DNA of 64,000 nt from Amycolatopsis sp. CA-126428 (GCF_002904335.1 NZ_PPHF01000081.1:1-64000); one strand, 5' to 3'; counted from the stretch's first letter, positions 16,601-25,204 are shown. Notes: a model not told the origin generated them from the letters alone. Numbers and translations are program-made.

Positions 16601-17820
16601 CCGGTGTAGACCGGGTTCATGTCCCGGGTCTGCACGCTGATCGGCGTGCCCCGCGCCGCCGCGTCCGTGCGGACCGCGGCGAAGAAGTCCCGGGGCAGGC
16701 CGACGACGAACCGCGGCCAGGCGTACCGGGCGTTCCAGGTGCGGTGGATCTCGGTGCAGAACCGCGACGGGATGTTGTGGTCGTGCCCGACCGGCAGCAG
16801 CACGTTGCGCGTGGCGGCCACCTGCCGCAGCGTGCTGAACTGCCGGTAGGCCTCCGCCATCGCCTCTTCGAGGGTGTCCTGGCGCTCGATGCCCCAGCCG
16901 GCGACGTAGTGGTCGGCCATGTAGGCGGTCAGCAGGCCCCGCCCGCTCGGCGAGATCCATTCGAACTCCGACGGGAACTGCATCCGGCCGATGTCGCCGG
17001 TGTGCCGCTTCGCCCCGACGTGGTGCCACGGCCCGCGCGCCCAGGCGCTCGACTCCAGGCCGGCGTCGGCCATCAGCCCCGGGTAGGCCGGGTCGTGGCC
17101 GAACACGTCGAGCATCCACGCCGAGCGCGGGTCGCCGCCGAGGACGTCCCGCTGGTAGCCGACGCCGTAGACGGCGTTGCGGATCGTCGACTCCGGGTGG
17201 GTCAGGTTCGTGTTGGCCTCGTTGTAGTTGCCGCCCACCAGCTCGATCCGGCCGTCGCGGAGGAACCGCCGCAGGTCGTGGCGGTCGCCGGGGAAGGTGT
17301 CCCAGTGCGGCTTGAGGTAGTCGACCTCGGCCAGCACGAACCGGTAGTCCTCGTCGTCGCGGGCGGCTTCCAGGTGCGCGCGGACGAGGTCGAACGCCGA
17401 GCGCTGGAAGTTCATCCGTTTCTCTTGCGCCAGCGGCAGGTCGAGCCAGGTGTCGGTGAACCCCGCCTGGGTGTTCCACCACACCGGGTCGTAGTGGAAG
17501 TGCGACACCATCCACATCGTCCAGCCGGTCTCGGCGACGACGAGGTCCGCCTCGGCCGTCACCCGCTGCCCGGCCGACTCCGCGACCACGGTGACCCGGT
17601 GCGACGAGCCTTCGGGCGCCTGGAAGAGCACGCCGACCTCGACGGTGACGCCGTCCGGGTGGACGTCGGCCGCGACGGGCTCCGGTGTGAACACCCGCTT
17701 GCCCTCGACCCGCACCCGCACCGGCGCCCGCGGCCCGGTCAGGGTCACCCGGACCACCTGGCGGGCCGCGGCCGCGGAGCCGACGAACAGATCGGTGCCC
17801 CGCACGGCGGTGATGCGCAC
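13663..17820 (-). CDS. GH38 alpha-mannosidase with C-terminal NEW3-type domain
   Basis: The 1385-residue protein starts at GTG 17820 with GGAG 4 bases upstream, 7 bases after the binding-protein stop. No signal peptide is present, so it acts in the cytoplasm on imported sugar. The GH38 zinc and catalytic elements are visible: SHFHYDPVWW near residue 105, the nucleophile Asp in MLDVFGHDPAYP, and VGHDHNIPS. The C-terminal ~200 residues resemble the NEW3 alpha-galactosidase-associated domain (GRAELAVSLTNLAQ). It is longer than the usual ~1000-residue GH38 because of the extra N- and C-terminal beta domains. The gene is last in an ABC sugar uptake operon, so the imported ligand is probably an alpha-mannoside. 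Confidence 0.9.
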   Translation of the reverse strand: MRITAVRGTDLFVGSAAAARQVVRVTLTGPRAPVRVRVEGKRVFTPEPVAADVHPDGVTVEVGVLFQAPEGSSHRVTVVAESAGQRVTAEADLVVAETGWTMWMVSHFHYDPVWWNTQAGFTDTWLDLPLAQEKRMNFQRSAFDLVRAHLEAARDDEDYRFVLAEVDYLKPHWDTFPGDRHDLRRFLRDGRIELVGGNYNEANTNLTHPESTIRNAVYGVGYQRDVLGGDPRSAWMLDVFGHDPAYPGLMADAGLESSAWARGPWHHVGAKRHTGDIGRMQFPSEFEWISPSGRGLLTAYMADHYVAGWGIERQDTLEEAMAEAYRQFSTLRQVAATRNVLLPVGHDHNIPSRFCTEIHRTWNARYAWPRFVVGLPRDFFAAVRTDAAARGTPISVQTRDMNPVYTGKDVSYIDTKQAQRAAEVAVLDGERAATLATLLGAPYPHEALDKAWRQLVYGAHHDAITGTESDQVYLDLLTGWREAADRGGEVLEGAIAELAQHADTTGDGVAVFVLNTLSWARDAVTSVTVTPGTTGVRVVDPDGRPVPAVTDAVVRSPDGSLEEITLTFLASAVPALGYRVYRVVDAATVPPGWTARPGPLTIENDVFAVEADPARGGALQRVHDRRSGRDLLRDGGLAAGLVVQDEHAEHPVWGEGPWHLLPKGPGHGPGAAEVVVETGPLGERLVATTTLDDLRITQRTTLWRGVSRVDVRTEVDGSLGQDRLLRARFDFDVPGALPVAEVGFGAIGRSSGFPDVDAAEHLWTLDTPAHTWAGLSATARVTLTRDDGTRATHAIGVAEVVEPLAPGLEVRALAAALAAKGVTATCTRPGGPRYGALDVDSNLPDVRIVVGADNPFAAEVLASAEPGYRDALARHGRVFVPATRTRREAWVPDADLRGPRDLPVVVIDDVKAAVAELRAEATLDVRLPDGLPGTAEPADDYSVAVVNHGTPGFVVDPEGTLHLSLMRSCSGWPSGVWIDGDRRTAPDGSSFAWQHWTHTFGFSIVAGEGDWRAAGFPRGAQEAAHPLHARQVPAGEGTLPSTLSLIAVEPAEVVLTAAKPAGNPLASGSVIGPSDAITVRVYESTGSPATASVTLHGGIRSAWRTDLLEEKGEPVEVDDGRARVELGAADVATLRLEPAARLGSGREPATEPVQPVHTRYWLHNEGPAPVGNLPVSVHVTPTRAKLEDGRARLDVTVSCSGRRARGRVELQLPPGWHAEQVPDYDLEPGEHAKTTVEVRGPETPGRYLIAARISDEAGQILEDTVEILAGPPPSRDDLVDVGLPPGPITLGPGGRAELAVSLTNLAQSEIRGGITAISPFGTWAGEVTIGPRAQPFRLAAGASVTVPVTVRAGHTARRGAHWWALVRVTAHGRLAYSPAVEVRIE

Positions 17821-17827
17821 AGTTCTC

Positions 17828-19138
17828 CTACTTGGCGTTGGCGAGTGCGTTCTTGGCGTCGCTGAAGAACTGCGTCACGCCCGCGGCGATCGACATCTTG
17901 CCGAACGCGACCTGCTTGGCCGCCGAATCGAGCGCCGTCTTGACGTCGCCGTAGCCCGGCGGCGCGGTGGGCGCGGTCGGCAGGCCGTCCTTGGCGACCT
18001 GCGCGGCCACGTACTCGCCGAACTCCATGTCCGCCTTCTCGGGCGCCGTGGCGGTCGGCGCGAGGAGGTTCTTCGCCTTGTCCGACGGCGGCAGCCCGCG
18101 CTGCAGCTTCATCGTCTTGATCGCGTCGTCGTCGTTGAGGAAGAAGTTGATCAGCTTCGCCGCGCCTTCCGGGTTCTTGCTCTTGACCGGGATGCACAGC
18201 AGGACGCCGCCGGACAGCGCCTGCCCCGTCTTGCCGTTCTCGCGGGGCACGACGACCAGCTTCAGCTCGTGCTGGGTCAGCGGCTGCATCTGGGCGAGAC
18301 CCCAGCCGGTGGTCATCGCGATCTGCCCGGTGATGAACGGGTGGGTGCCGGTCGCCGCGTCGGTGTTGCTCAGCAGCGTCGGCGGGCAGACCGCGCCGGC
18401 CTTGCGCAGGCCGTCCCAGAAGGTGAACCACTCGGTCAGGTCCTCGGGACCGAACCCGAGGGTCTGGTCGGCGGTGTAGAGGTCCTTGCCGCGCTGGCGC
18501 AGCCACGGCTGCAGCGCACCCGAGTCGTCCTTCGACGCGTCCAGCGCGCCGTACTTGTCCGGGCCCCAGGCCTTCGAGATCTCGGTGGCGATGGTGCCGA
18601 AGTCCTGCCACGTCCAGTCGCTGGTCGGGGCGGTGATCTTGAGCTGGTCCAGGACCGTCTTGTCGTAGAGCACCGGGGCGTTGCCGGAGCCGGAAGCGAC
18701 GCCGTAGGTCTTGCCCTTGACGGTGCCCGCCGTGCGCAACGGCGCGTAGAGGGTGTCCAGCCCGATCGTGGCGGGGACGTAGGTGCCCAGGTCGGTGAGC
18801 ACGTTCCGGCCGGCGTAGGTGCTGACGAGCGCGGTGTCCATCTGGAAGAGGTCGGGCGGGTTGCCGCCGGCGAACTCGGTGTTGAGCTTGTCGAAGTACC
18901 CGTCGTAGCCGGAGTACTGGGTGGTGACGGCGATCCCGGTCTTGTCGGTGAAGAGCTTCACCGCCTTCTGGTAGGCGTCGTTGCGGGCGTTCCCGCCCCA
19001 CCAGCGGAAGGTCAGGGCGTTGTTCCCGCCGGATCCGCTGCTGCTGGGCGGCGCGAAACCGCAGCCGGCGAGCGCGGCCGAGGCCACCCCCGCCCCGGCG
19101 ATCCCGAGGAACCCCCTCCTGGACAGGTGCTGTGCCAT
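17828..19138 (-). CDS. ABC sugar transporter substrate-binding lipoprotein
   Basis: The 436-residue protein has a twin-arginine lipoprotein signal (SRRGFLG, lipobox LAGC with Cys near residue 26) followed by a Ser/Gly linker, so it is anchored outside the membrane. The mature part fits the family 1 extracellular solute-binding fold (FRWWGGNARNDAYQKAVKLF, FPxD-like loops, TGQIAMTTGWGL). It lies between the permease genes and the GH38 gene in the same orientation with short gaps. Ligand specificity is inferred from the mannosidase. No strong ribosome site is visible before ATG 19138. Confidence 0.88.
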   Translation of the reverse strand: MAQHLSRRGFLGIAGAGVASAALAGCGFAPPSSSGSGGNNALTFRWWGGNARNDAYQKAVKLFTDKTGIAVTTQYSGYDGYFDKLNTEFAGGNPPDLFQMDTALVSTYAGRNVLTDLGTYVPATIGLDTLYAPLRTAGTVKGKTYGVASGSGNAPVLYDKTVLDQLKITAPTSDWTWQDFGTIATEISKAWGPDKYGALDASKDDSGALQPWLRQRGKDLYTADQTLGFGPEDLTEWFTFWDGLRKAGAVCPPTLLSNTDAATGTHPFITGQIAMTTGWGLAQMQPLTQHELKLVVVPRENGKTGQALSGGVLLCIPVKSKNPEGAAKLINFFLNDDDAIKTMKLQRGLPPSDKAKNLLAPTATAPEKADMEFGEYVAAQVAKDGLPTAPTAPPGYGDVKTALDSAAKQVAFGKMSIAAGVTQFFSDAKNALANAK

Positions 19139-19169
19139 GGCGGTCTCACTTTCTTTCTGCGGTCGGGGT

Positions 19170-20009
19170 TCAGCCTTTGATGCCGGTGTTGGCCACGCCG
19201 TCCACCAGCCGTTTCTGGCAGATCAGGAACACCGCGACGGTCGGGACGAGGGTGACCACCGACATCGCGAGCATGCCGCCGTAGCTGGAGCCGCTCGCCC
19301 GGTCGATGAAGGAGTTGAGCCCCAGCGGGACCGTGTACCGGGATTTGTCGGACAGGTAGACCAGCTGGCGCAGGAAGTCGTTGAACGTCCAGATGAACGT
19401 CAGGACGCCGGTGGTCAGCAGGGCCGGGCGCAGGAGCGGGAGGATCACCGAGAAGAAGACGCGGGCGTGCCCGGCGCCGTCGATGGCCGCCGCTTCGTCC
19501 AGTTCGCGGGGAATGCCCCGGATGAACTGGACCATGAGGAAGATGAAGAACGCGTCGCACGCGAGCAGCTGCGGGACCACCAGCGGCAGGAACGTGTTGA
19601 TCCAGTTCAGTTCGTAGAAGATCGTGTACTGCGGGATCATGGTGGCCTGGAACGGCAGCATCAGCGTGCCGAGCATCAGCCCGAACCAGATCTTGCGGAA
19701 CGCGAAGTCGAGCCGGGCGAACGCGTAGGCGGCCAGCGAGCAGGACGCGATGTTGCCGATCACCACGCAGAGCGCGATGGTCGCGGAGTTCGCGAGGTAG
19801 ACGGTGAACGACGTGCCCGTCGCCGTCCAGCCGGTCAAGTAGTTCCCGAGGGTGAAGTGCCACGGGATGGGGTCGAGCGTGCTGAAGATCTGGTTCTCCG
19901 GCTTGAACGAAGCCCCGACCAGCCACACCAGCGGGTAGATCATCACGACGACCCCGGCGAGCAGCACCCCGTGCGCGCGCCAGTGGATCTTCGCAGGCTT
20001 GATGGCCAT
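19170..20009 (-). CDS. carbohydrate ABC transporter permease, MalG/CUT1 type
   Basis: This 279-residue integral membrane protein has six predicted helices beginning with GVLLAGVVVMIYPLVWLVG. The EAA loop (EAAAIDGAGHARVFFSVILP) that contacts the ATPase is intact. It forms the inner-membrane channel with the product of the gene 25 bases upstream. No ATP-binding gene accompanies the operon, which is usual where a shared MsiK-type ATPase serves several importers. Confidence 0.9.
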   Translation of the reverse strand: MAIKPAKIHWRAHGVLLAGVVVMIYPLVWLVGASFKPENQIFSTLDPIPWHFTLGNYLTGWTATGTSFTVYLANSATIALCVVIGNIASCSLAAYAFARLDFAFRKIWFGLMLGTLMLPFQATMIPQYTIFYELNWINTFLPLVVPQLLACDAFFIFLMVQFIRGIPRELDEAAAIDGAGHARVFFSVILPLLRPALLTTGVLTFIWTFNDFLRQLVYLSDKSRYTVPLGLNSFIDRASGSSYGGMLAMSVVTLVPTVAVFLICQKRLVDGVANTGIKG

Positions 20010-20034
20010 CTCGGTCCTTTCGGCCGTGGGGAGT

Positions 20035-20991
20035 TCAGTCCGCGTAGGTGACCCAGCGCCGTGAAGACGCGAAGTAGAGCGCGGTGAAGAGGCCGATCAC
20101 CACGAACAGGACCCACGCCATCGCCGACGCGTAGCCCATCTGCAGGCTCGAGAACCCCTTGCGGTAGAGGTAAAGCGTGTAGAGCATGGTCGAATCGATC
20201 GGCCCGCCCAGCCCGCCGCTGACGACGTAGGCCGGGGTGAAGGTCTGGAACGCGTTGATCGTCTCCAGGACCAGGTTGAAGAAGATCACCGGGGAGAGCA
20301 TCGGCACGGTGATCCGGAAGAACATCCGGATCCGGCCGGCACCGTCCAGCTCCGCGGCTTCGTAGAGGTCCTTGGGGATCTGCTTGAGCCCGGCGAGGAA
20401 GATCAGCATCGGGGTGCCGAACTGCCAGCCCGACAGCAGGACCAGGGTCCACAGCGCGAACCGCGGGTCCCCGATCCAGTCCGCACCGTGGACGCCGAAG
20501 ATCGCGAGGATCTGGTTCAGCAGGCCCTGCTGCGAAAAGATCTGCCGCCACATCACCGACACCGCCACGCTCGCGCCGAGCAGCGACGGCAGGTAGAAGA
20601 CCGAGCGGTAGAACCCCAGCGCGCGCAGGCCCCGGTTCAGCACCGCGGCGACGACGAGCGCGACCGCGAGCTTCAGCGGCACCGAAGCGACGACGTAGGT
20701 GAGCGTCACCTTGACCGAGTGGAGGAACTTCTCGTCCCGGAACATCGCCAGGTAGTTGTCGAAGCCCACCCACTGCGGCGAGCTCAGCAGGTCGAACTTC
20801 GTCAGCGACAGGTACAGCGAGTACGCCATCGGCAGCAGGACGAACCCGAAGATCCCGAGGAACCACGGCGACAGGAACAGGTACGCCGCCAGGTTGTCCT
20901 GGTGCCGCTTGCGGCGACGCCGGGCGGGCGCGGGCTTCGCTGCCGGCGGCGTCCCGGCTTCGACAGGGTGCGTTGCGGCTTCGGCTGACAT
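20035..20991 (-). CDS. carbohydrate ABC transporter permease, MalF/CUT1 type
   Basis: ATG 20991 with GGGAG upstream gives a 318-residue permease; further upstream the frame is not protein-like. A basic N-terminus (RRRRKRHQ) precedes helix 1 (LAAYLFLSPWFLGIFGF). The EAA loop reads YEAAELDGAGRIRMFFRITVP. It is the first gene of the mannoside-type operon, whose operator lies about 110 bases upstream of its start. Confidence 0.9.
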   Translation of the reverse strand: MSAEAATHPVEAGTPPAAKPAPARRRRKRHQDNLAAYLFLSPWFLGIFGFVLLPMAYSLYLSLTKFDLLSSPQWVGFDNYLAMFRDEKFLHSVKVTLTYVVASVPLKLAVALVVAAVLNRGLRALGFYRSVFYLPSLLGASVAVSVMWRQIFSQQGLLNQILAIFGVHGADWIGDPRFALWTLVLLSGWQFGTPMLIFLAGLKQIPKDLYEAAELDGAGRIRMFFRITVPMLSPVIFFNLVLETINAFQTFTPAYVVSGGLGGPIDSTMLYTLYLYRKGFSSLQMGYASAMAWVLFVVIGLFTALYFASSRRWVTYAD

Positions 20992-21020
20992 CGGCTGCTC
21001 CCGGGACTCCGGCGTGGACC

Positions 21021-21032
21021 GGCAGCGCTCCC
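21021..21032. promoter_or_regulatory. possible second operator half-match before the ABC operon
   Basis: GGCAGCGCTCCC is a near-palindrome around AGCGCT lying 30 bases before the MalF-type start. It resembles CebR/LacI-type sites but has a mismatch in the left arm. This is a weak call that rests on its place near the better operator at 21103. Confidence 0.35.
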
Positions 21033-21102
21033 GAAAAACCGGGCGGCTGCCGTGGCACTTCTTCCGACGCACGCGGTTCCAGTGGTTCCGTCCCAGGGAG
21101 CT

Positions 21103-21114
21103 GGAAGCGCTTTC
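21103..21114. promoter_or_regulatory. LacI-type operator upstream of mannoside ABC operon
   Basis: GGAAGCGCTTTC differs at one base from the perfect palindrome GAAAGCGCTTTC and shares its core with the site at 22412-22425. It sits in the promoter region of the permease-permease-binding protein-GH38 operon. Confidence 0.65.
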
Positions 21115-21157
21115 TCGGCACTCTAGGCAGCGGGCTCCGCCGCTGTCAACGACTCGT

Positions 21158-22264
21158 TCACCCCGCCGCCAGCACCGCGTGGATGCCCTTCTCCCTGGCC
21201 AGGTGCGCGGCCCCGAGCACGGTCGCACGCGCCCCCAGCTCGCTCACCACGACTTCGGTCGGCCAGCTCAGCCGCTCGACGGTCGCGACGACACCCGGCC
21301 GGAGCAGCTTGTTGCGCCCCACCCCGCCCCCCAGCACGACCAGGCCGGGGTCGACGACCGCGCAGATCGACGCGGCCAGGTTCCCGACGGCTTCGGCGTG
21401 TTCCGCGACGATTTCGAGCGCGACGGCGTCCCCCTTCTCGGCCAGCGCGAACAACGCGGCCGCCGTCTTCGGCGCCAGGTCCGGGCGGCGTGCCCTGGCC
21501 CGGCGCAGCAGCTCCCGCGAACCGAGCCGCGCTTCCAGCGCGTCCCGGACCGGCGGCCGGTCGTCCGCCCACGGATAAGCCAGGCGGGCGACCTCACCCG
21601 CCGCGCCGCTGGCCCCGCGGACGAGCCGCCGCCCGAGCACCACCCCCGCCCCGATCGCCACGCCGACCTGCAGGAACACGAAGCTGTCGTGGTCCTTGCC
21701 CGCCCCTTCGACGAGTTCGGCGATCGCCGCGCAGTTGACGTTGTTCTCGGTGTGCACGGCCGCGCCCTCCGGCAGCCCGAGCGAGGCCACGACGTCCCGG
21801 ACCCGCGCCATCGTCGCCGGCTCACCACGACCGGGCGGGGAGACCACATCGGACACCGCGATCACCACGGCCCGAAGCGGACCGCGCGCGTTCCCCCGCC
21901 GCAGCACGGCTTTCACCATGGTGTCCGCGGACGCGGGCCGGGTGGTCTGGTCTTCGTCGAGCAGTTCTCCGGCGAGCGTGGTCGCCCGCAGCGCCACCTG
22001 CGTCGACCCGCGGTCCACCGCCAGCACGTACCCGGCCCGCGGGCCCAGCCGGTAGACCGCCGCGGTCCGCCCGGTGGCGCCGGACCAGCTGCCGCTGCGT
22101 TCGGCGAGCCCGGCGGCTTCCAGCTCCGCCATCACCAGGGAGACCGTGGGCTTCGACAGCCCGCAGGCCACCGCGAGCTGCGGCCGGGTGGCCTGGCCGG
22201 CGGCCGCCAGCGCGGCGAAGACCTCGCCGGCCCGGTCGCCGATGCCCGATTTCGCCATCTGCAC
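21158..22264 (-). CDS. ROK/NagC-XylR family transcriptional regulator
   Basis: The 368-residue protein has an N-terminal winged HTH (LAVACGLSKPTVSLVMAELEAAG, split here around residues 30-52) followed by a ROK sugar-kinase-like domain (VLAVDRGST, NNVNCAAIAEL, VGVAIGAGVVLG). The CxCGxxGC zinc motif of many ROK proteins is missing; the segment reads GASGAAGEVARL. That loss is common among ROK regulators that are not kinases. ATG 22258 is an alternative start. It sits between the mannoside operon and the divergent unknown gene, both with AGCGCT-centred operators. Those sites look LacI-like rather than ROK-like, so it is unproven that this protein binds them. Confidence 0.88.
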   Translation of the reverse strand: MQMAKSGIGDRAGEVFAALAAAGQATRPQLAVACGLSKPTVSLVMAELEAAGLAERSGSWSGATGRTAAVYRLGPRAGYVLAVDRGSTQVALRATTLAGELLDEDQTTRPASADTMVKAVLRRGNARGPLRAVVIAVSDVVSPPGRGEPATMARVRDVVASLGLPEGAAVHTENNVNCAAIAELVEGAGKDHDSFVFLQVGVAIGAGVVLGRRLVRGASGAAGEVARLAYPWADDRPPVRDALEARLGSRELLRRARARRPDLAPKTAAALFALAEKGDAVALEIVAEHAEAVGNLAASICAVVDPGLVVLGGGVGRNKLLRPGVVATVERLSWPTEVVVSELGARATVLGAAHLAREKGIHAVLAAG

Positions 22265-22411
22265 CTGCTTTCGCCGAAGTGAAACTGTCGAACGTGCCGC
22301 CGGCCGCGATCCGGCCCGTTGACAACGTACGGGTTCGTTTGTTTACTACTTAACCAAGTGCGGGTCCCAGCCGCATCCCCGTTTTCCGGACCGCGATGGG
22401 CAAGTCGTCCG

Positions 22412-22425
22412 GGAAAGCGCTTTCC
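22412..22425. promoter_or_regulatory. perfect GGAAAGCGCTTTCC operator
   Basis: The 14-base sequence is a perfect palindrome with a LacI-type AGCGCT core. It lies about 50 bases before ATG 22478, between that gene and the divergent ROK gene. The same core recurs at 21103-21114. Confidence 0.75.
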
Positions 22426-22477
22426 TGACCACTTCGACCGGTCCTTTGCCCAGGACGGCAGGGAGACTGCGAAGCGG

Positions 22478-24427
22478 ATGGAGCCGATCCTGCTGCCGAG
22501 CCAGCACGCGAGCTCGCACGACCTGCCCGACGACCCCGTCCACCTCGACGCCGTCCTCGCTGCCGCCGTCGACGCCGCGCTCGCCGCGCAGCAGGCGTGC
22601 GGCAACTTCGAGGACCCCGCGGCCGACGACGACGTCGGGGACATGGGCCTCGGCGTGCTCTCCCTCCTCTGCCTGGCGTGGCGCGGCGTGTCCGATGACC
22701 CGGCACTCACCGACGCGGTGCGCCGGGGCCTGGACTTCTTCCTGGCGCACCGGGTGTTCCGGACCGACAACCCGGGCGAGCCGTTCCTGCGCGTCCGCCA
22801 CAGCGGCCTGCCGTACGCCCGGTACCTGCCGGGCGACGGCGAACACCCCTTCGGCGACTGGCCGAGCACGGTGTGGGCGATGCTGCACGCGGTCAACGTC
22901 CTCGAGCTCGGCGAGGGCCTGCTCACCGGCGACCAGTACGCCGCGGTGACCGAGCTGGCGCTCGGGTACTGGCGGTGGCTGACCGAAGCGAGCGTGTTCA
23001 ACCCCCAGCAGACGGGCAACCAGGCCCTCGGCGCGATCGTCGCGGGCCTGATGCTCGGCCGCCACCTCGACCGGGTTTCCCGGGACCGCGAAGGCAACCG
23101 TGTCACGACAGCGGCGATGCGGCTCTACACCGACGTGATCCGGCCCTCGCGGGTGACCGATCGCGGCTTCGCGCTCCCGGCCGAGCACGGCGCCGGCCAC
23201 GACCAGAACTACCTGCCGATCTCGCTGTCCTTCCTGGCCCAGGCCCATCGGGTGACGGCCGACCGGCTGTTCCTCGACGACGGCGCGGAGCTGGCCCGCC
23301 ACCTCGACTGCCGCCTGTCGGCCCGTGGTTTCGACTACGGCGGCCCCCGCTACAGCGAGCAGCACTGCGGCGCCGAAGGCCTGCTCGGCCTCCGCTACTT
23401 CGGGGCGCACTTGGCCACCGACCTCGGCCGCTACCTGAGCGACCGCCGCGTCACCTACTACCCCGTGGCCCGGACCGGCGCGCCGAGCGGGCACTTCGCG
23501 TTCACGACGGTGTGGCTGTACCAGGACGACAGCAAGTGGCACCGGACGACTGCTTTTCCGGTCACCTCCGCGTATTCGCTGCGCCACCGCACCGCGTCGG
23601 TGTCGTTCACGAGCAGTCACACGCCTTACCTGATCGACGCGGGACGGGCGGCGGTGATCGAGTCCGTCGTGGCGGGCCAGCACGGCATCGGCCCGCTGCT
23701 GGGGTGCACGCTGCTCACCCGCCCGCTCGGCCCGTTTCGCATCCGCGACGCGCGCGACGGCGATGTCGTGGCCCGGCTGGTGACGAAGGCGGTGGTGACG
23801 CGGGAGCAGGTGCTGCTGAGCGTCCAGCAGCTGTGGGTGGCGGAGGAGCAGCGGGTGACGCTGTTCGCGGTGGTCCCGGCGGCCGGGTGCGAGTTCCTGG
23901 CCGGGCTGCCTTATGTGGAGGAAACCGAAGCGGGCCAACGCAAGATCGTCTCGGTGGCTTTGCCGGGCGGAGCACCGTTCGACCTGAGCGAGCCCGGTGC
24001 GGTGCTGCACACCAGCGGCACGCTGCACGCGGGCAGCCTGGCCATCACGTCGGGGGCGTCGCTGCGGGTGGTCAACCCCCCGGCGGGCCGGACGAGCTTC
24101 AACAGCCCGGAAACGATCGGATTGACGCAGGAGCAGCTGGCGTTCTCCCTGGCCGACGACCCCCGCGGCTACGGAAACCCGGACGCGGGCTGGCAGCGCG
24201 TGACCGACACGAACCACGTCCTCGCGGGCCCACTGCCGGATTCCCCGCCGGGATCAGCCGTCTTCGCGGTGCGGTACGGCCCGCACGGTGATGCCCCCTT
24301 CACCGTCGGGGTGCATGCATCGGCTGACGGTCTGGTGATCGACGCGCCGGGTTTCTCGGTCGTCGTCGGCGATCCCGCGGGCGACGCGGAGGGGGAGCCG
24401 ACCCTCCGGGTGACGGCGCGGCCATGA
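22478..24427 (+). CDS. uncharacterised large protein of a carbohydrate locus, possibly heparinase/lyase-like
   Basis: I do not recognise this 649-residue protein with certainty. ATG 22478 is chosen because upstream residues are operator and leader DNA; GGGAG is rather far upstream. No signal peptide is seen. The N-terminal ~370 residues are helix-rich with conserved-looking GNFEDP, WPSTVWAML, NPQQTGNQALGAIVAG and AEHGAGHDQNYL, compatible with an (alpha/alpha)-toroid. The rest is beta-rich (YQDDSKWHRTTAFP, HRTASVSFTSSH), a layout seen in polysaccharide lyases and heparinase II/III-like enzymes. A GGAAAGCGCTTTCC operator and the adjacent ROK and mannosidase genes place it in sugar catabolism. 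A cytoplasmic glycan lyase or hydrolase is a guess. Confidence 0.6.
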   Translation: MEPILLPSQHASSHDLPDDPVHLDAVLAAAVDAALAAQQACGNFEDPAADDDVGDMGLGVLSLLCLAWRGVSDDPALTDAVRRGLDFFLAHRVFRTDNPGEPFLRVRHSGLPYARYLPGDGEHPFGDWPSTVWAMLHAVNVLELGEGLLTGDQYAAVTELALGYWRWLTEASVFNPQQTGNQALGAIVAGLMLGRHLDRVSRDREGNRVTTAAMRLYTDVIRPSRVTDRGFALPAEHGAGHDQNYLPISLSFLAQAHRVTADRLFLDDGAELARHLDCRLSARGFDYGGPRYSEQHCGAEGLLGLRYFGAHLATDLGRYLSDRRVTYYPVARTGAPSGHFAFTTVWLYQDDSKWHRTTAFPVTSAYSLRHRTASVSFTSSHTPYLIDAGRAAVIESVVAGQHGIGPLLGCTLLTRPLGPFRIRDARDGDVVARLVTKAVVTREQVLLSVQQLWVAEEQRVTLFAVVPAAGCEFLAGLPYVEETEAGQRKIVSVALPGGAPFDLSEPGAVLHTSGTLHAGSLAITSGASLRVVNPPAGRTSFNSPETIGLTQEQLAFSLADDPRGYGNPDAGWQRVTDTNHVLAGPLPDSPPGSAVFAVRYGPHGDAPFTVGVHASADGLVIDAPGFSVVVGDPAGDAEGEPTLRVTARP

Positions 24428-25204
24428 CGGCACCCGGTCGAACCGCAGCACGTCGTGCAGCTCCGCGAGCTTGGCCGAGACGTGCTCGGCGGTCCCGATC
24501 ATCAGGTGCTGCCCGGCCCGCGTCCCCAGCTCGAACTGCTCGGACGTGACCAGGAAGCCACCGCCACCCGGGTGCTTGGGGCGCAGGAAGTCCCGGTAGC
24601 AGGGATAGACCGCCGTCGCCTCCCGCGTGCTCGGCGCGCCGAAGTAGTGGCCCCCGACGCCCAGCCACACCGGCAAGGGCTCCTGCACGGCCCTCGGCAG
24701 GATCGCCGCGTCATCGAGCGGAGGACGGAACCGGCCCTCCCACGTGACGACCGGTCGTGCCCGGATGTTCAGCAGCAGCCCGAGTTTCTCCTCGAACGCG
24801 TCGTCGTAGTCGCGGAGGGGCACGCCGAAGAGCCGGAACGGTTCGGGGTAGGCGCTGCGGCCCGCGGTGATCTCGGCGCGGCCCGCGCTCAGCACGTCGA
24901 GCGTGGCGAAGTCCTGGTAGCCCCGGACCGGGTCGAGGGCGCTCAGGGTGGGGACGGAACTGGTGAGCCGCACCCGGCTCGTCCTCGACGCGATCGCGGC
25001 CGGCACGACCGCCGGTGAGGACACCGCGAAGTCCGGGTTGTGGTGCTCGCCCAGCCCGAAGTGATCCAGCCCGAGCTCGTCGGCCAGCACGGCGAGCGAA
25101 ACGATCTGTTCGACGCGGTCCTCGGGCGTGCGGCGGGTGCCGTCGACGGTGACCGGCTGGACGTCGGCCAGCGACGCGATCCCGATGTCGACCGGCCCGC
25201 TCAC
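24254..25204 (-). pseudogene. LLM-class flavin-dependent oxidoreductase, internally deleted and 3'-truncated
   Basis: GTG 25204 overlaps the upstream DUF1579-like stop in GTGA. The N-terminal half is a good luciferase-like monooxygenase (VDIGIASLADVQP, LGLDHFGLGEHH, TSSVPTLSALDPVR). After PLPVWLGVGG the chain jumps straight to a segment that normally comes about 50 residues later (REATAVYPCYRDF). After LRFDRV, near 24431, family-like sequence stops. The remaining frame runs antisense through the last 174 bases of the convergent gene and is low in family character. About 257 recognisable residues remain of a usual ~340. The pattern suggests a decayed gene, though a shortened active protein cannot be excluded. 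Confidence 0.6.

Noticed and set aside
13378..17865. 1495-codon plus-strand frame opposite GH38
   Set aside because: No domain pattern, while the minus strand gives an unmistakable GH38.
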